Shown: positions 1 to 10,954, counted from the first letter of the stretch. The stretch: 64,000 nt of DNA from Nissolia schottii (GCA_003254905.1 QANU01093679.1:1289762-1353761), one strand, 5' to 3'. Numbers and translations are program-made. The notes: generated by a model from the sequence alone, not told the origin.

Positions 1-2011
1 TAGAAAAAAAATATAACTGTGTAAATATTAATAGTTTAACTAATTTTTAAATAACATCCATGTATTTAACGTGCATAGTTCCTGATTCAAGTGGTGTTAG
101 AAGTTATTGAATCTTATGTTATGTACTCATTAAGTTTTACATACTATGTCTAATAGATAAAATCATGTGGTATAGTCTCGTGAATTTTAATTATAACGCC
201 AGTTGTAGTTCTTGTTTTTCCTGTGTACAAGGTAACCATATATAAGTTATAGCAGTCAATTTACTATGTTGCCATAATTTTAAGCAAGTCTCTATATTTT
301 ATGCTTTTATTATGTTATAATACTAATGTTTATATACGCTATATATTTTCTAGTCCTTGATTTTTACTTATATTCTATTAACATATTTATCTATAGAGAA
401 GTATATTAAATCATTTGCTATAATACTATAGCCACTGTTAGTGTAATTTGATATATATTAACATAGTACATAAGGTAATTGACAATCCAAGGACCAATGT
501 TTGTATCTTGACATGTGTTGAATATATCCATATTCTATTAGCTAAGCATGCTATGTTCCGCTCGCAATGTATGCTCTAACGCGACAAGACTCCTAATTTA
601 TACTGTGTGACGCACAAAGAAAATTTTAATGTGGTCCATATTTTTGGTAACAATATTTTTTGATGTATAAACGGGACTAAGTATCATCCCCACCAAAGCA
701 GATAACAAGCGCATGCTAGCCAGTTAGGGTGTTACACCTCCCCTCCCTCGACCACCGTATCGCACCGGAAAGTAGTCGGACACCTGCTTCTTTCCTTTGT
801 CACCGGCCATTAGTACTAACTATACGAAAATAAATTAACATATATAAACAATTATATTAACATATATAATAACAATAATACTAATATTGTATATACATAT
901 ATTCTAATATACTAATACTGACATACATAATAAATACATAACATACATATACTAACATATAATACTACTAATTAACATAATATATACATCATATGATACT
1001 ATCTATTGCACATTGTATATTACTAACATAATATATACATACATATATAATATATACCCACATATATAATATATACATACTATATACACTCATACATAAT
1101 ATTCGTACATAATATACATACACACATACATAAATTCATACTATAGACATACATACTATATACATACACACATATTCATTATATACATACATACTAACAT
1201 ATATAATATTACTAATAATACAGATATATAATATTATATAGATATACAACAATATATACAAATATATAATACATATATATACAAGCAGATATATAATACA
1301 ATATACCCGTTCTTACCTCAAATGCTGGTGGCGGCGATGGCGGCGAGAGCGGTGATTTGGAGAGTTGGGGAGTTTGGGAGTAATATTGGTTGGAGAGAAT
1401 GGAGCTGCCCCTGCCGCAGGGGAGAAGCTTTTAAAGTAATGGCGTTTAGGTTATCGTTGGACATATCCGACGGTAACGTGCCATTAATTGATTGGGATTT
1501 GAACGTTGAAGAAAACGCGTCGGTTGCTATTCCGAGGCCATTAATTGTTTCTCTAGACCCACTCGAGTTCTTCCAAGGAGATTACCGTCAGAATAGTCCA
1601 ACGGTAATGCATCAGTAACATATATTATTTATTGGTGGTTTGAACGTTGGGGAAGACGCGTCGGTTATTTCTGAGGCTGTTACCGTCAGATGGGACCGAC
1701 AGTAACGTGCATGGTGAAAATGTGGTAGTTTATAAGTGGTGGTATTTTACCGTATGCTCTTACTGACGGTAAAGTACCTCACATCATTACCGTCGGTGGA
1801 CACCGACAGTTAGTTTTTCCGCCTTTTGCAGCGAACAATTACCGTTTATTTTATCGGTGGTGTAGTTTTCCGATGGTAATCTGGTTCTTTCTTCTCGTTC
1901 TTTATATACGAACCGGTTACCGTCGGAGGTATTTCGTTGTTTGACGGTAATACTGTTGGCGTCGTGTCCGACGGTAATATATGGACGGTAATAGTCAAAT
2001 TTCTTGTAGTG
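1..2011 (-). mobile_element. CACTA (En/Spm-type) transposon, terminal part; continues past the left edge
   Basis: The strand ends at 2011 with the inverted complement of CACTACAAGAAA, the typical CACTA terminus. From about 1620 to 2005 there are many copies, in both orientations, of a subterminal motif close to TTACCGTCGG (for example near 1788, 1917, 1950 and 1983). Such subterminal repeats are the usual transposase-binding sites of this superfamily. A GC-richer patch at 1318-1440 read on the minus strand ends in GAG/GTAAGAAC, which would suit a non-coding first exon with a splice donor. If so, 2011 is the 5' end and transcription runs leftward. The same terminus and motif recur at 62546, so the two are one family. 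No transposase coding is visible here. Confidence 0.75.
815..1310. repeat. AT-rich low-complexity tract
   Basis: About 500 bp built almost entirely from variants of acatata/tataata, with no open frame. It lies inside the left CACTA element. Positions 1-814 are also AT-rich and show no recognisable gene. Confidence 0.7.
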
Positions 2012-2106
2012 AAGGGGACTGAATCACTGATGCCATCAGTGGTTGGCGACCATAGGCACTTATCATTGGTTGGCAGTCATAGGAACAGGGGTTCTTGCTC
2101 TTGCCG

Positions 2107-2358
2107 CTAGATGATCCAGACTTGGTAGGTAGTGCGTTGGTGGTTGATAGTGGCCAAAGGGTGGGGAAGACACTGAATCGTTGTTGGCGTGTCGATGGCT
2201 AGAGAGTGGGGGAAGAGGAGCAACGAAGAAAGAGAAAGAGAGAAAGAAAGAAGGACCTGGAAGGAAACAAAAAAAGAAGTGGGGGAGGAGAGGTAGAGGG
2301 AGAAGAAGAACAAGGAGAGGATGATGAGGGCGCCGAGGAGGATGCTGAGGAAGCTCAT
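2107..2358 (-). pseudogene. Hydrophobic first-exon-like fragment beside the CACTA end
   Basis: A minus-strand frame of 83 codons opens with a strongly hydrophobic N-terminus (residues 1-25, leucine/isoleucine/phenylalanine-rich) that could be a signal anchor. The ATG at 2358 is preceded by a leader containing AAATTAGGGTTTC, a common plant 5' UTR wording. After about residue 33 there is CAG/GTCCTT, a possible splice donor, and the later residues look less like protein. The rest of any gene would lie where the CACTA element now sits, about 100 bp away. I do not recognise the family. It may be a truncated gene, or an accident of the pyrimidine-rich tract. Confidence 0.25.
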
Positions 2359-3228
2359 GGTGAATGAGGAAATTGAAACCCTAATTTACTTTACTATTTA
2401 AACAGATTTATTGAATTTTTTTTCTTAATGATAAAACTTAAACAAATTATTTAATTATAACAATTATAAGTGTAAATTATTAAACAAATAATTTGTAAAA
2501 CTTACACATTAGCAAACTCTTCTCAAATTAGCATAATTGCATTTTAAGTCCTGCTAACACATGTCACACTCTTATTGGACATTTCACAATTCTCACCCAT
2601 GAGAAACTCTTGCTCTTCTCACCATAGGATGGCCCCAACAAATTAGTGACTCAATAACTCTGTTTAGCAAAGTCCTATAAATTTTGAAACAACCATCTTA
2701 GCAGTCCTCGATTGGCTTGATCAGCTTGTCCAGAAAAAAGGATGATACATAAGAAAAATTGGGGCTAACTTAAAGTTGATTCCAAAATTCTTTATATGAA
2801 TCAGTATAGTTAGTTACATGGGCCATTCCACGTGCTTTCACATTAACAATAGGAATCTTAAATAATTAGGCAGGGCACTAACTTACGTGAAGCATTAACG
2901 TCATATACAGAAAGGTTGCTAGATAAGCAAGTAACAAAGCAACAGCTACGTATATTCAACACTTCAATGATCTTAATTCTTACATATCGAACATACTTAG
3001 AAAGAACCACGATCCATGACTCCTCCCCCGTTGTACTTAATAACTTATTACACGCAATGACGAAAGGGAAAGAAAAAAAAAAAAAAAACTACTAAACATA
3101 TGCATAAGGTGACATCAACTTATATGTTTTGTGAATTACAACATGTCTATGGTGAACTAATTGTGACACAATATATATACATATATATAGTTAATTAACT
3201 TGCATTACATGCATGATTTCACTTTCCA
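2359..3228. other. Intergenic, no gene seen
   Basis: AT-rich DNA with a poly-A run near 3072. I see no coding region or repeat structure. It holds the 3' flank of the downstream glycine-rich gene. Confidence 0.5.
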
Positions 3229-3624
3229 TTAATTACCACCACCATATGACCCTGACCCAGCATGAGACCCTGCGTACGAACCAGCTTCCGAACCAGCTCC
3301 AGAGGACCCTGACCCAGCCCTGGATCCAGCGCGGGACCCCGCATAGGAGCCAGCTTCGGAACCAGCTCCGGAGGCAGAGCCGGACCCCGAGCCAGATGAA
3401 GAAGAAGAGGATGAACCAGAGCTTGAGGTAGATCCGGACCCAGCACCCGCACCCGAGCCTGCACCGGACCCACCACCAAGCCCAATTCCGATCCCAGCAC
3501 CGAGCCCAATTCCAATCCCACCAAGGTCCAACCCAAGGTCCTTTCTTGCCACTCTACTCTCGGAAGGTATGGCATTAATTGCAACAAGTAAGAAAATAAG
3601 AGCAAAAGCCCTCATAGAAGCCAT
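3229..3624 (-). CDS. Secreted glycine/serine-rich protein (putative cell-wall glycine-rich protein), copy A
   Basis: Single-exon frame of 131 aa. I chose the ATG at 3624. The frame can be opened upstream only with non-ATG codons. Residues 1 to about 23 form a signal peptide (MASMRAFALIFLLVAINAIP, then SES). A short conserved block RVARKDLGLDLGG follows, then a glycine-rich part (GIGIGLGAG), a serine run, and a tail with two copies of GAGSEAGSYAGS. No cysteine occurs in the mature part. Glycine-rich proteins of this kind are exported to the wall or apoplast; the exact role is unknown. It is a clear paralogue of the gene at 5942-6430, in the same orientation 2.3 kb away, which implies local tandem duplication. 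The open frames overlapping it in other phases come from the GGX codon repeats. Confidence 0.8.
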   Translation of the reverse strand: MASMRAFALIFLLVAINAIPSESRVARKDLGLDLGGIGIGLGAGIGIGLGGGSGAGSGAGAGSGSTSSSGSSSSSSSGSGSGSASGAGSEAGSYAGSRAGSRAGSGSSGAGSEAGSYAGSHAGSGSYGGGN

Positions 3625-3731
3625 AGAACACAACACAAGGGTATAATTAAACTCTAGTATACTTAATTAGCTATAAGTTTGTTATATCAGTGGTTATAAA
3701 TTTTTGTAGAGAAGTGTATTCAGATGGTTGC

Positions 3732-3739
3732 TATTTATA
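3732..3739 (-). promoter_or_regulatory. TATA box of glycine-rich gene A
   Basis: TATAAATA on the minus strand, 107 bp upstream of the ATG, the same octamer as at the paralogue. The start of transcription is inferred to be about 30 bp downstream. Confidence 0.5.
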
Positions 3740-4174
3740 GTAATAGGAGTGTAGGTAGTGAGGCCGGAAAGCAAGTGTAAAAGCAAGAGGGAAGAGGCGT
3801 GCGTAGTAATGGCACTATAGGAAGTGGGGTGGGTGTGACACATGCTGGCATGCAATACGGATCATACATTTTTATTTTTTTTTCTATTATTTATTTCTGT
3901 AGAGGGAAAATATAGATAGGTAGTTTAGTTATCATATTTTAAAACAGTGGTACTTATGAATAATCTATTACTAATATTAAGTCTACAAGCATAAATCAAA
4001 GGCAACTCTCGTAAGAGGACAAAATTTCGTGAGCACAAATTTATGGACCAAAATGCTGCCTTTTCCAAGTGGAAATCTGTCAAGTTGGATATACATAAAC
4101 TAATTGTTATTATTGGGAAGAAGGCCACTTATTATGGCATATATATATCCCACTTAGTTAATCGCAATTTTATA

Positions 4175-4436
4175 GTGGGATATGATTGGCATTTAATACA
4201 AATTCAAGAAGGAAAAACTAATAGCAGTGTAAGGATAGATTTTCAGAATTACGAGTCACTAAAACATGTTCAAGATGTGAGGATATGATCTGAGGATAAT
4301 ATTCTAGAGTGTAACTAAGAAAGTTTTAGGAAGTGGGATATGATTGGCACTTAGTGCAAATAGAGGAAGTGAAAAAGCTATGTAAGGATAGGTACAAGAT
4401 GTAAGGGTATGATACGAGGATAACATTCTAGAGTGT
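4175..4436. repeat. Imperfect tandem duplication, two units
   Basis: Units at 4175-4312 and 4333-4436 share the order gtgggatatgattggca ... gtaaggata ... caagatgt ... gaggataa ... attctagagtgt. The second unit is shortened by an internal deletion of about 34 bp. Confidence 0.7.
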
Positions 4437-5159
4437 TCCAAAGCTAGGAATTAGTGCTCCAGACCAATTTAGGGTAGATTAGATTAAGGTTTCTTTAGCA
4501 CAAGAGTATTAAAACTACCTTGGAACATGTCGCTCAACTTGAGAGATGTCATAAGAACTACCTGTAAATCCATTCTCCCTAAATCGGACTAGAATAGAGT
4601 TTTGTGCAATGTGCCGATTTTTATCTTTGTTTTTATGACAAACTTCAGAATGAATGATAAAGAAATAAAACATGCCGATTGTTTAGTATCCAGTAACTTG
4701 GGGTTCATCCCAAAAGACCAAAAGAAAAGAGTACCTATGGTCCATGTAAAAATTACCTAACATTCTTATTTCTTAGCTATCCTAGGGATTGAAACCTTGT
4801 GACGGAGAAGTTTCGCTATTCACAATTCCAACCCAAATTATTGTCTTGCTTAATTCCTTGGATAAGTTTCCTAAAGAATTTATGACAAACTTAGCATACG
4901 AGTAAGTATATTAATTAGTTGATGCCATATCAGGTGCAAACTTAAAGCACCACAAGGAATTTGTGTTACGTGCTTAATTAGTACTACACTACAAAATATA
5001 TGCGGCTAGAATCGACCTTATTCTCCAAGTTAGAAAGTAATAAAGGAAAGATGCTCCAATTTCTAGGCACATATGTATTTTCATTCTCATCGCAAACTCA
5101 TGGATAGGAAGAACCAAATAGAAGCGAGCTTTGGGTTTTAGTGTCATACTGTAGTTGTC

Positions 5160-5184
5160 ATATATATATATATATATATATATA
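5160..5184. repeat. (TA)12 microsatellite
   Basis: Perfect TA dinucleotide run. Confidence 0.9.
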
Positions 5185-5941
5185 GCTTGCATGTGTGTAT
5201 TACTAGTCCATGCGTACTACTTATGAATCTGGATATTCACATGGATAAAGCGAATGGGTCTACTTTACTATTATTGTTCTTCCAGGTAAAAAGGCCATTT
5301 TTCCATAATGGTGTTTGGGTTTGCTTGCCCATCACGATAGCTTTCTAGTGTTTTGTTTCTTAGGGCCTTTCATCGCTCAGATCAAACAATAAAGAAAATG
5401 GGAGGAAATAAAATTGTGGAAAACTCGAGTTGGAGAGAGATAAAGTAGGATAAAAAGACAAAGCCAAACTAATAAGGTTTGAACATTCTTATCTTAATTT
5501 AACCCACATATAACAGTGTCATCACCCTTGCCTTGACTCAGGAAATTAAGACATATTACTAATAGAACTTTTGGACTAATGAACTAGCTAGACTAATTAT
5601 TAGAATCATAAACAAATTAACACAAACGAACCTTCTTCAGTACTCAAATACACCGCCTTACATATTTTAAAAAGTTTGATTATCTCTTATGTTAAATTTT
5701 TTACTTTATATTATTATACGTGATTTTACACCATTAGTTAAGAATATGAAATTTATAAATAACATAAATATTTTAAAAATTAATGATAAAACATCACGCT
5801 TATGTGAAAATTTAACCGGAGAGAATCTATTCCCGGTATTTTATTGTATTACATACCAGTTACTGCTTATTTATTACACAAAAACAGTCATTTTCTTTCG
5901 TACGAAGGAAAACCTTAATTTTAGTGTAGTCCTGCATTCAC

Positions 5942-6430
5942 TTAATCTCCACCACCTTGGCCATAACCCCCACCATAGCCTTCACCATGACCATAGCCAG
6001 AGCCAGAGCCCTCACCACCACCGCCTCCACCTCCTCCTCCACCTCCACCGCCACCACGACCACGGCCACCTCCACGTCCCTGGCTCCTTCCTGAACCTGA
6101 TCCAGCCCTGGAGCCTGCATACGACCCAGCATAGGATCCTGCTTCGGAGCCAGCCCCGGACCCACCATTCCCAGAACTGGAAGAAGAAGATGCTGAGCTT
6201 GAGGCAGAGCTAGAGCTAGAACCGCCGGAACCGGAGCCGGAGCCTGATCCAGCACCAGCTCCAGAGCCACTTCCACCTCCCAGGCCCAGGCCCAGCCCTG
6301 CTCCAACTCCAAGCCCTAACCCACCACCAAGGTCCAGGCCCAATTCCTTCCTTGCCACCCTACACTCGGACACAATTGCTGACATGAAAAGGAGAAGTGC
6401 AAGTAGGCAGCATGACCAGGATGAAGCCAT
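5942..6430 (-). CDS. Secreted glycine/serine-rich protein (putative cell-wall glycine-rich protein), copy B
   Basis: Single-exon frame of 162 aa starting at the ATG at 6430; upstream extension would need a TTG start. Residues 1 to about 26 are a signal peptide (MASSWSCCLLALLLFMSAIV, then SEC). It is followed by RVARKELGLDLGG, nearly identical to the block in copy A, then a GLGLG/GSGSG region, a serine stretch, the GAGSEAGSYAGS tail unit, and a final block of GRGRGGG and poly-glycine that copy A lacks. This C-terminal extension explains the greater length. The signal peptide contains three cysteines; the mature protein has at most one. Wall or apoplastic location is inferred from the signal peptide and composition. 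Confidence 0.8.
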   Translation of the reverse strand: MASSWSCCLLALLLFMSAIVSECRVARKELGLDLGGGLGLGVGAGLGLGLGGGSGSGAGAGSGSGSGSGGSSSSSASSSASSSSSSGNGGSGAGSEAGSYAGSYAGSRAGSGSGRSQGRGGGRGRGGGGGGGGGGGGGGEGSGSGYGHGEGYGGGYGQGGGD

Positions 6431-6585
6431 CCTGTGGAACAATGCAGTTTTGAAGTACCAAAGAGAAAGGGTAGTTTAGGGAACTCTGGTGATGTAGCTA
6501 TAGAAGAACAAACTATGGAGGGTAGTGTAAGTGATGTGGCTGCAATACCCTTGCAATTCTGAAGAGGCACCTAAGGGTTTTGGAG

Positions 6586-6593
6586 TATTTATA
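6586..6593 (-). promoter_or_regulatory. TATA box of glycine-rich gene B
   Basis: TATAAATA on the minus strand, 155 bp upstream of the ATG at 6430. Confidence 0.5.
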
Positions 6594-6888
6594 GCTGAAG
6601 ATATGGTTAATCATATTAACATGTAGCATGAAACATGCACACGATTATCATATAAAATCATTTTACTGCCCGTTTTTAAGTATTTGGGAGACATAGTTTT
6701 CAAAACTTTTTATGTTTAAGTACATGTTTGGATTAACTTATTTTGAGTTTAGAACAACTTATAATCAAAAGTTTCTTGAGTCAACTTTTGAAAAAATTAA
6801 CATTATTTTGTAAAAAGAAATCATTATCAAATATGTATCATAAGGTAGAGTTTTGATTGACATTTTTCAATTCTTTTAAATAAATAGT

Positions 6889-7040
6889 GTTATTTTAACA
6901 TTAAAGTTAATGCAGAGACGAGTCTCCCATTCACAATATATTATAGTGTCATACTCACGTTATTTAATATGAGTATGAGTCACATAATATGTTGTGAGTA
7001 GAAAACTTAATGTCTACTCCAACTTTAGCATTAAAATAAC
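6889..7040. mobile_element. Foldback (palindromic) miniature element, about 152 bp
   Basis: The whole segment is an imperfect inverted repeat. The outer arms are GTTATTTTAACATTAAAGTT and the complement of aactttagcattaaaataac. The inner arms are ATTATAGTGTCATACTCA against tgagtatgagtcacataat, with a short AT-rich loop. It could be a foldback MITE or give a long hairpin RNA. No target duplication was established. Confidence 0.5.
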
Positions 7041-7209
7041 ATTTATAAAAAATAAAATGAATTTCATTAAGACAAGTGAGTTTATTCCTGGTTGATATTG
7101 CTAGATAAAGAGATTATGCTTAAAGTGATGTGCTAGTCAACTTAAGTTTTTGAGATATATAATTATTAGTTAGAGTTTCTGTATAGCGGTGTGAATTGTG
7201 ATGAATAAA

Positions 7210-7371
7210 TTAGTTTATCTTTTGAGGGTAGAAAGTGGAGGGTATATCTGGCTTGGCGTTGTCTGGATTCTTGAAAGACAGAAACTTGTGGTTGAGATGG
7301 CTGAACCGCCTTTTGGACATCACAGGAAAGAGGACAAGTGCCAATGCAACACCGCCCCATATGATGGCCAC
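7210..7371 (-). pseudogene. Possible 3' exon fragment with one membrane segment
   Basis: An open minus-strand frame of 53 codons reads VAIIWGGVALALVLFPVMSK, then basic residues (RRFSHLNHKF) and a polar tail to TAA. It looks like one transmembrane helix followed by a cytosolic basic tail. There is a stop codon immediately upstream in frame and no good start or acceptor, so if it is coding it is a detached last exon. I do not recognise the family. Confidence 0.2.
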
Positions 7372-7380
7372 TCACCATAG

Positions 7381-8105
7381 TGGAGCATGAAAAGCTGTTT
7401 CTATATGTTGACTATGGTGTGCTCTTGCCCTTCTAAAGTTTTTATTTTTCTAAATGATTGCTGATTCTTGTGCAGCCAACTCACGGTGATGGGTGAGGTG
7501 TAAGGGGTTTTTGTTGATACACGCAAAGGTTTACTTTTTACAGGCTAGTATGTTGCGCCACTTTCATAGTTAATTTTCATATATATGGTATTGGTAGTGG
7601 TATATATCAATTTGCATTGACGATTTACTCATGTTGCTGTCTCTAAGAAGCTTATTCTTAATTAGGATAGGGATTGAGAATGGTTTACTTCTTATAGTGG
7701 TACCAAATGGGAAATTTTCAATCTCTACTGGCGCTCCAATTTCTCCTGTTTGATACACTATTGGTTAATTGCCATGTATGTAGTTTCATTTGATATGTTC
7801 TAAATCATTTACAAAGTGGATGAATTAGCATTGTTAAAGATGTTGCCAACTAAAGTAATCATGTGATTCATTTTCCTATAGTGAGTATCTATGCCTACAA
7901 GTGTTATTTCAGTTAAAGCACTCGAAACCAAACTCTTAGGATTTGGAAGCTACTAAGTTCCCTTTCTCCATTCGCTGGTACTGATTTTGCCTTTTTCCAT
8001 ATTTTGGTTGTGGGAAGAACTTTACTGTTCCCATTAAATCTTGGAGAGTAACCATGCTACTAATGTTAGTTTTCATTGTTCACCACACCACAAACCTCAA
8101 ACTAA
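7381..8105. other. Intergenic, no gene seen
   Basis: No open frame with recognisable protein content and no clear repeat structure. Confidence 0.4.
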
Positions 8106-8520
8106 TGAGCTCTAATACCGGTATGATAGAGCGCCAAAGAAATAACATTTTTCAACAATGAAACAATATGAAAGCACTCTTAACGTAATATATCAAAAAC
8201 AAATAGTAAATAATATGCAAGAGAAGGGAGAAAATATATCGAACACAAATAATTTAACATGAGAAAAACCTTTTAGAGTGAGAAATCAAAAAATACACGA
8301 GACGGTAAAATGTTTTACTATCACCAATTCAAAGGTATAAGGAGTTTCACAAATTACAATCACAGAGCACAATTATATAACTTTTCTAAACCATCAATCA
8401 GTCACCCACAAGGGTCTAAAGACACTCTTGTGGCTACTACTGATGATAATCAAAATTAGGTTAAGACATACTAATGGGCATGTCAAGAGATTCCCCAAAT
8501 AATTGGACTTAGGCCTCTCA
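8106..8520 (-). mobile_element. Copia-like LTR retrotransposon remnant (LTR plus primer-binding site)
   Basis: On the minus strand GGTATTAGAGC at about 8110-8121 differs by one base from the usual copia primer-binding site GGTATCAGAGC, which pairs with initiator tRNA-Met. The sequence immediately 5' of it on that strand ends in TATCA, as an LTR would. The right limit (about 8520, where the minus strand starts TGAGAGGCC) is a guess. No coding region remains. Confidence 0.35.
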
Positions 8521-8998
8521 TTAAAGTAGATTCCATGATGTGTTTTAAAAAATGACAAAATATCTATGTCTTATTATATGTTCAAATAACAAAATTGGTG
8601 AGAAGAACAAAACAATGTAATGAAACAACTAAGTGAAAAAATTGTTCATACATTTAGCATTTTGCGACTTAGTACTTGTGCATACTTAGAACAATTAGAA
8701 ATCCTTAAAATGACTAATTGAGATAGAAATAGCAATAAGAACATGATGAAAGAGTGTTTAAGTTGAAGCAAAACACCCTCTGTATCAGCATGTGATCAAT
8801 TACCAACAGGAGATGATGGAATTAATGGTTACTTCAAAAGAATAAAAATACATATAAATTAATGCCTTCTTTAGAATTTGATCCCAGAGACAAAGAGAAT
8901 TTGATCCCATTATTGCAGTCCAACCTTGCCACCATCGTAGTTGGGAATCAGACATTCATTAAACAGGTCCATTTCCGTTTTTGTGTAGTTCATTCAGC

Positions 8999-10256
8999 GG
9001 GCAAGGCTACCATGGTGCCCCAATGGTTTGGTACCATTGGATGGTATCCCTATTTTCCATCCAAACATCTTTTTAAAATTACAAGTGATGCCACCACCTC
9101 ACTTTTATTATATTGCACAATCATCCCTTAGTAGAATTCATTTTACAAATGTAGCCCCCTCCTCTCTCTCCCTTCACAATCACACCCCTTCCCGTTTCTC
9201 TCTCCTTCCCACCCCCAATTTCACCTTCTCCCTCCCCATGCCATTCCTGTTAAAATGATTATTTGTCATTACAAATTCACAATGTCAATCTAGTTCAAAA
9301 CTAATTTCCCATCTAACCTCCATTCACTTTTAAGATTGGATTATGCGGTGAGAAAGCATTCAAACTATTGATCTTTGTTAACCAATAAAATTCATGGCAA
9401 TACTACTCCTAATCTAATACGTGATGCTAGAAAGTATAAGTTATTCCTTTTTCCTTTAAAAAAAAAACCACTTTCTTTACTCTTGTTAGAGGACTAGTCA
9501 TTGATGGAAATAAACTACAAGTGATAGGGCAGAATTAGATTGCACATCTTACACAAAGCTCATGCTCACATCCTGCATAAAAAAAATCTTTTAATATCAA
9601 TTAAACTGATTCTCTAAACTCCCAAAATCATGAGACATAGTTGTTATAGTGCAAAGAAGGAGATAATTCATCAGAGCACCCACTACTAGTTGACAAATCC
9701 CATTTAACAGAAGGAAGTGTTAAACCACAACTCTTCTTTTATTGTCACTCTTCAAGCCAAGCTCGTTATGTCGCTAAATGAAGAAAAGAAAATACATGAA
9801 TGAAAGAGGAAAGGTAGAGGAATTGCATATTTGAGTGTTCATGGGCTCTGTCTCTCAACCTTAAAAGGAACGAAAGAGGAAAAAATTAGGGCACAAACAC
9901 ATGATTGATAAGGGAGAGGAATTGCATATCTGAAAGGTGACAAGGTAAAATAAGGTATGAGGGACGGGTTTTGAGGAGAGGGTGGTTTAGGTGAGGAGGA
10001 TGACCAAGGTGGTTAAAGGAGGGAAACAACTCAGTTCAGGGCAGTGATGGTGATAGACGACAAGAAATGGTGGCTACAATTGGGGAGACCATATTTGCAA
10101 ACAAATTTTTTCATTCAAGACCAATGTGCAATATTACAAAGGTTAAATAGTGAAGTTTGTTGCGGCATCACTTGTAATTTTGAAAAAAAATTGGATGAAA
10201 AATAGGAGTGCCATCCAATGGTACCAAACTATTGGGGCACCATGGTAGTTTTGCCC
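8999..10256. mobile_element. Non-autonomous Mutator-like element with long inverted repeats
   Basis: The ends match as inverted repeats of roughly 95-100 bp. The left begins GGGCAAGGCTACCATGGTGC, and the right end complemented begins GGGCAAAACTACCATGGTGC; the match continues to ATTACAAGTGATGCC. Flanks are 9-bp near-identical target duplications: tcattcagc (8990-8998) and tcattctgg (10257-10265), 7 of 9 matching. Long terminal repeats and 9-bp duplications are diagnostic of Mutator-like elements. The 1.06-kb interior has a pyrimidine-rich left part and no transposase frame, so it cannot move by itself. Confidence 0.75.
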
Positions 10257-10265
10257 TCATTCTGG

Positions 10266-10759
10266 GTTTCAATGTAACAAACATATAAAAGAGGGATGCT
10301 AAGGAGTAAAAAAAAATTGTAGGGACAAAAATTTATGAAAGAGAAAACCATCACTCAGATTTCACAAAATAAATTATGGGTGAGTTGAAAATAATCAACG
10401 ATGAATAGAAAGAAGACAACTAGAGTGAGTTATCTCAATTGAATTTCTTAAATTATATAGGGTTAAATGTATTTTTTATCAGTAATTTATTTACTACTTA
10501 TATTATGTATAAAGAGAAATTCTTAGGTAAACATTGTCTATTACATCAACATTTCACTCATTAGTTGAGAAATATACAAAGAAAATCTCGCATATCTTTA
10601 TCATTTTACCATAAAATTGGACAAGTTTCACACACCAACACATTGATAAGGACACAAGTCAAATGCTCAAAAAAATATTTCCTGCCTATGACCCCACAAT
10701 TTTTATAATCTCATAGTATGATGCATTGAAAAGAATTACGAATGTATGGTTTTTTTTTT
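10266..10759. other. Intergenic, no gene seen
   Basis: AT-rich sequence between the Mutator-like element and the hairpin array. Nothing is supported. Confidence 0.4.
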
Positions 10760-10954
10760 TCTGAAATCGCCACCCTCTGTGGCAATTTCAGACATTTGAA
10801 TTTTTTTTAGTCTGAAATCGTCACCCTCTGTGGCGATTTCAGACATCTAAATTTTTTTAGTCTGAAATTACCACGGGTCCCACCGATTTCAACCTTCTTT
10901 TTCCTTTTTATTTTCAAATTTTCTGAAATCGCCCGCACAGTGGCGATTTCAGAA
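10760..10954. repeat. Array of four short hairpin units
   Basis: Four near-palindromes, each opening with TCTGAAAT and closing with its inverted copy: 10760-10792, 10811-10843, 10861-10892 and 10921-10954. Stems in units 1 and 2 pair TCTGAAATCGCCAC-like arms across a CCTCT loop. Unit 3 is the most degenerate. Spacing is about 50, 50 and 60 bp. The separators are T-rich. Confidence 0.7.

Larger units (their letters stand above)
3740..5941. other. Intergenic between the two glycine-rich genes
   Basis: No gene is supported. It contains an imperfect tandem duplication (4175-4436) and a (TA)12 microsatellite (5160-5184). The open frames seen here are short and have no recognisable domain. Confidence 0.5.

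Noticed and set aside
1322..1618. 98-codon plus-strand frame in the left CACTA element
   Set aside because: It crosses the exon-like patch on the other strand and the subterminal repeats; no transposase similarity.
3213..3605. Overlapping open frames on both strands inside the glycine-rich gene A
   Set aside because: They are by-products of the Gly/Ser codon repeats. The frame with signal peptide and glycine-rich tail is the real one.
4986..5010. CACTACAAAA near 4987 as a possible small CACTA element end
   Set aside because: No TTACCGTCGG repeats beside it and no matching opposite end found.
5938..6312. Second minus-strand frame and plus-strand His-rich frame across glycine-rich gene B
   Set aside because: Shadow of the GGX repeats; no start context or domain.
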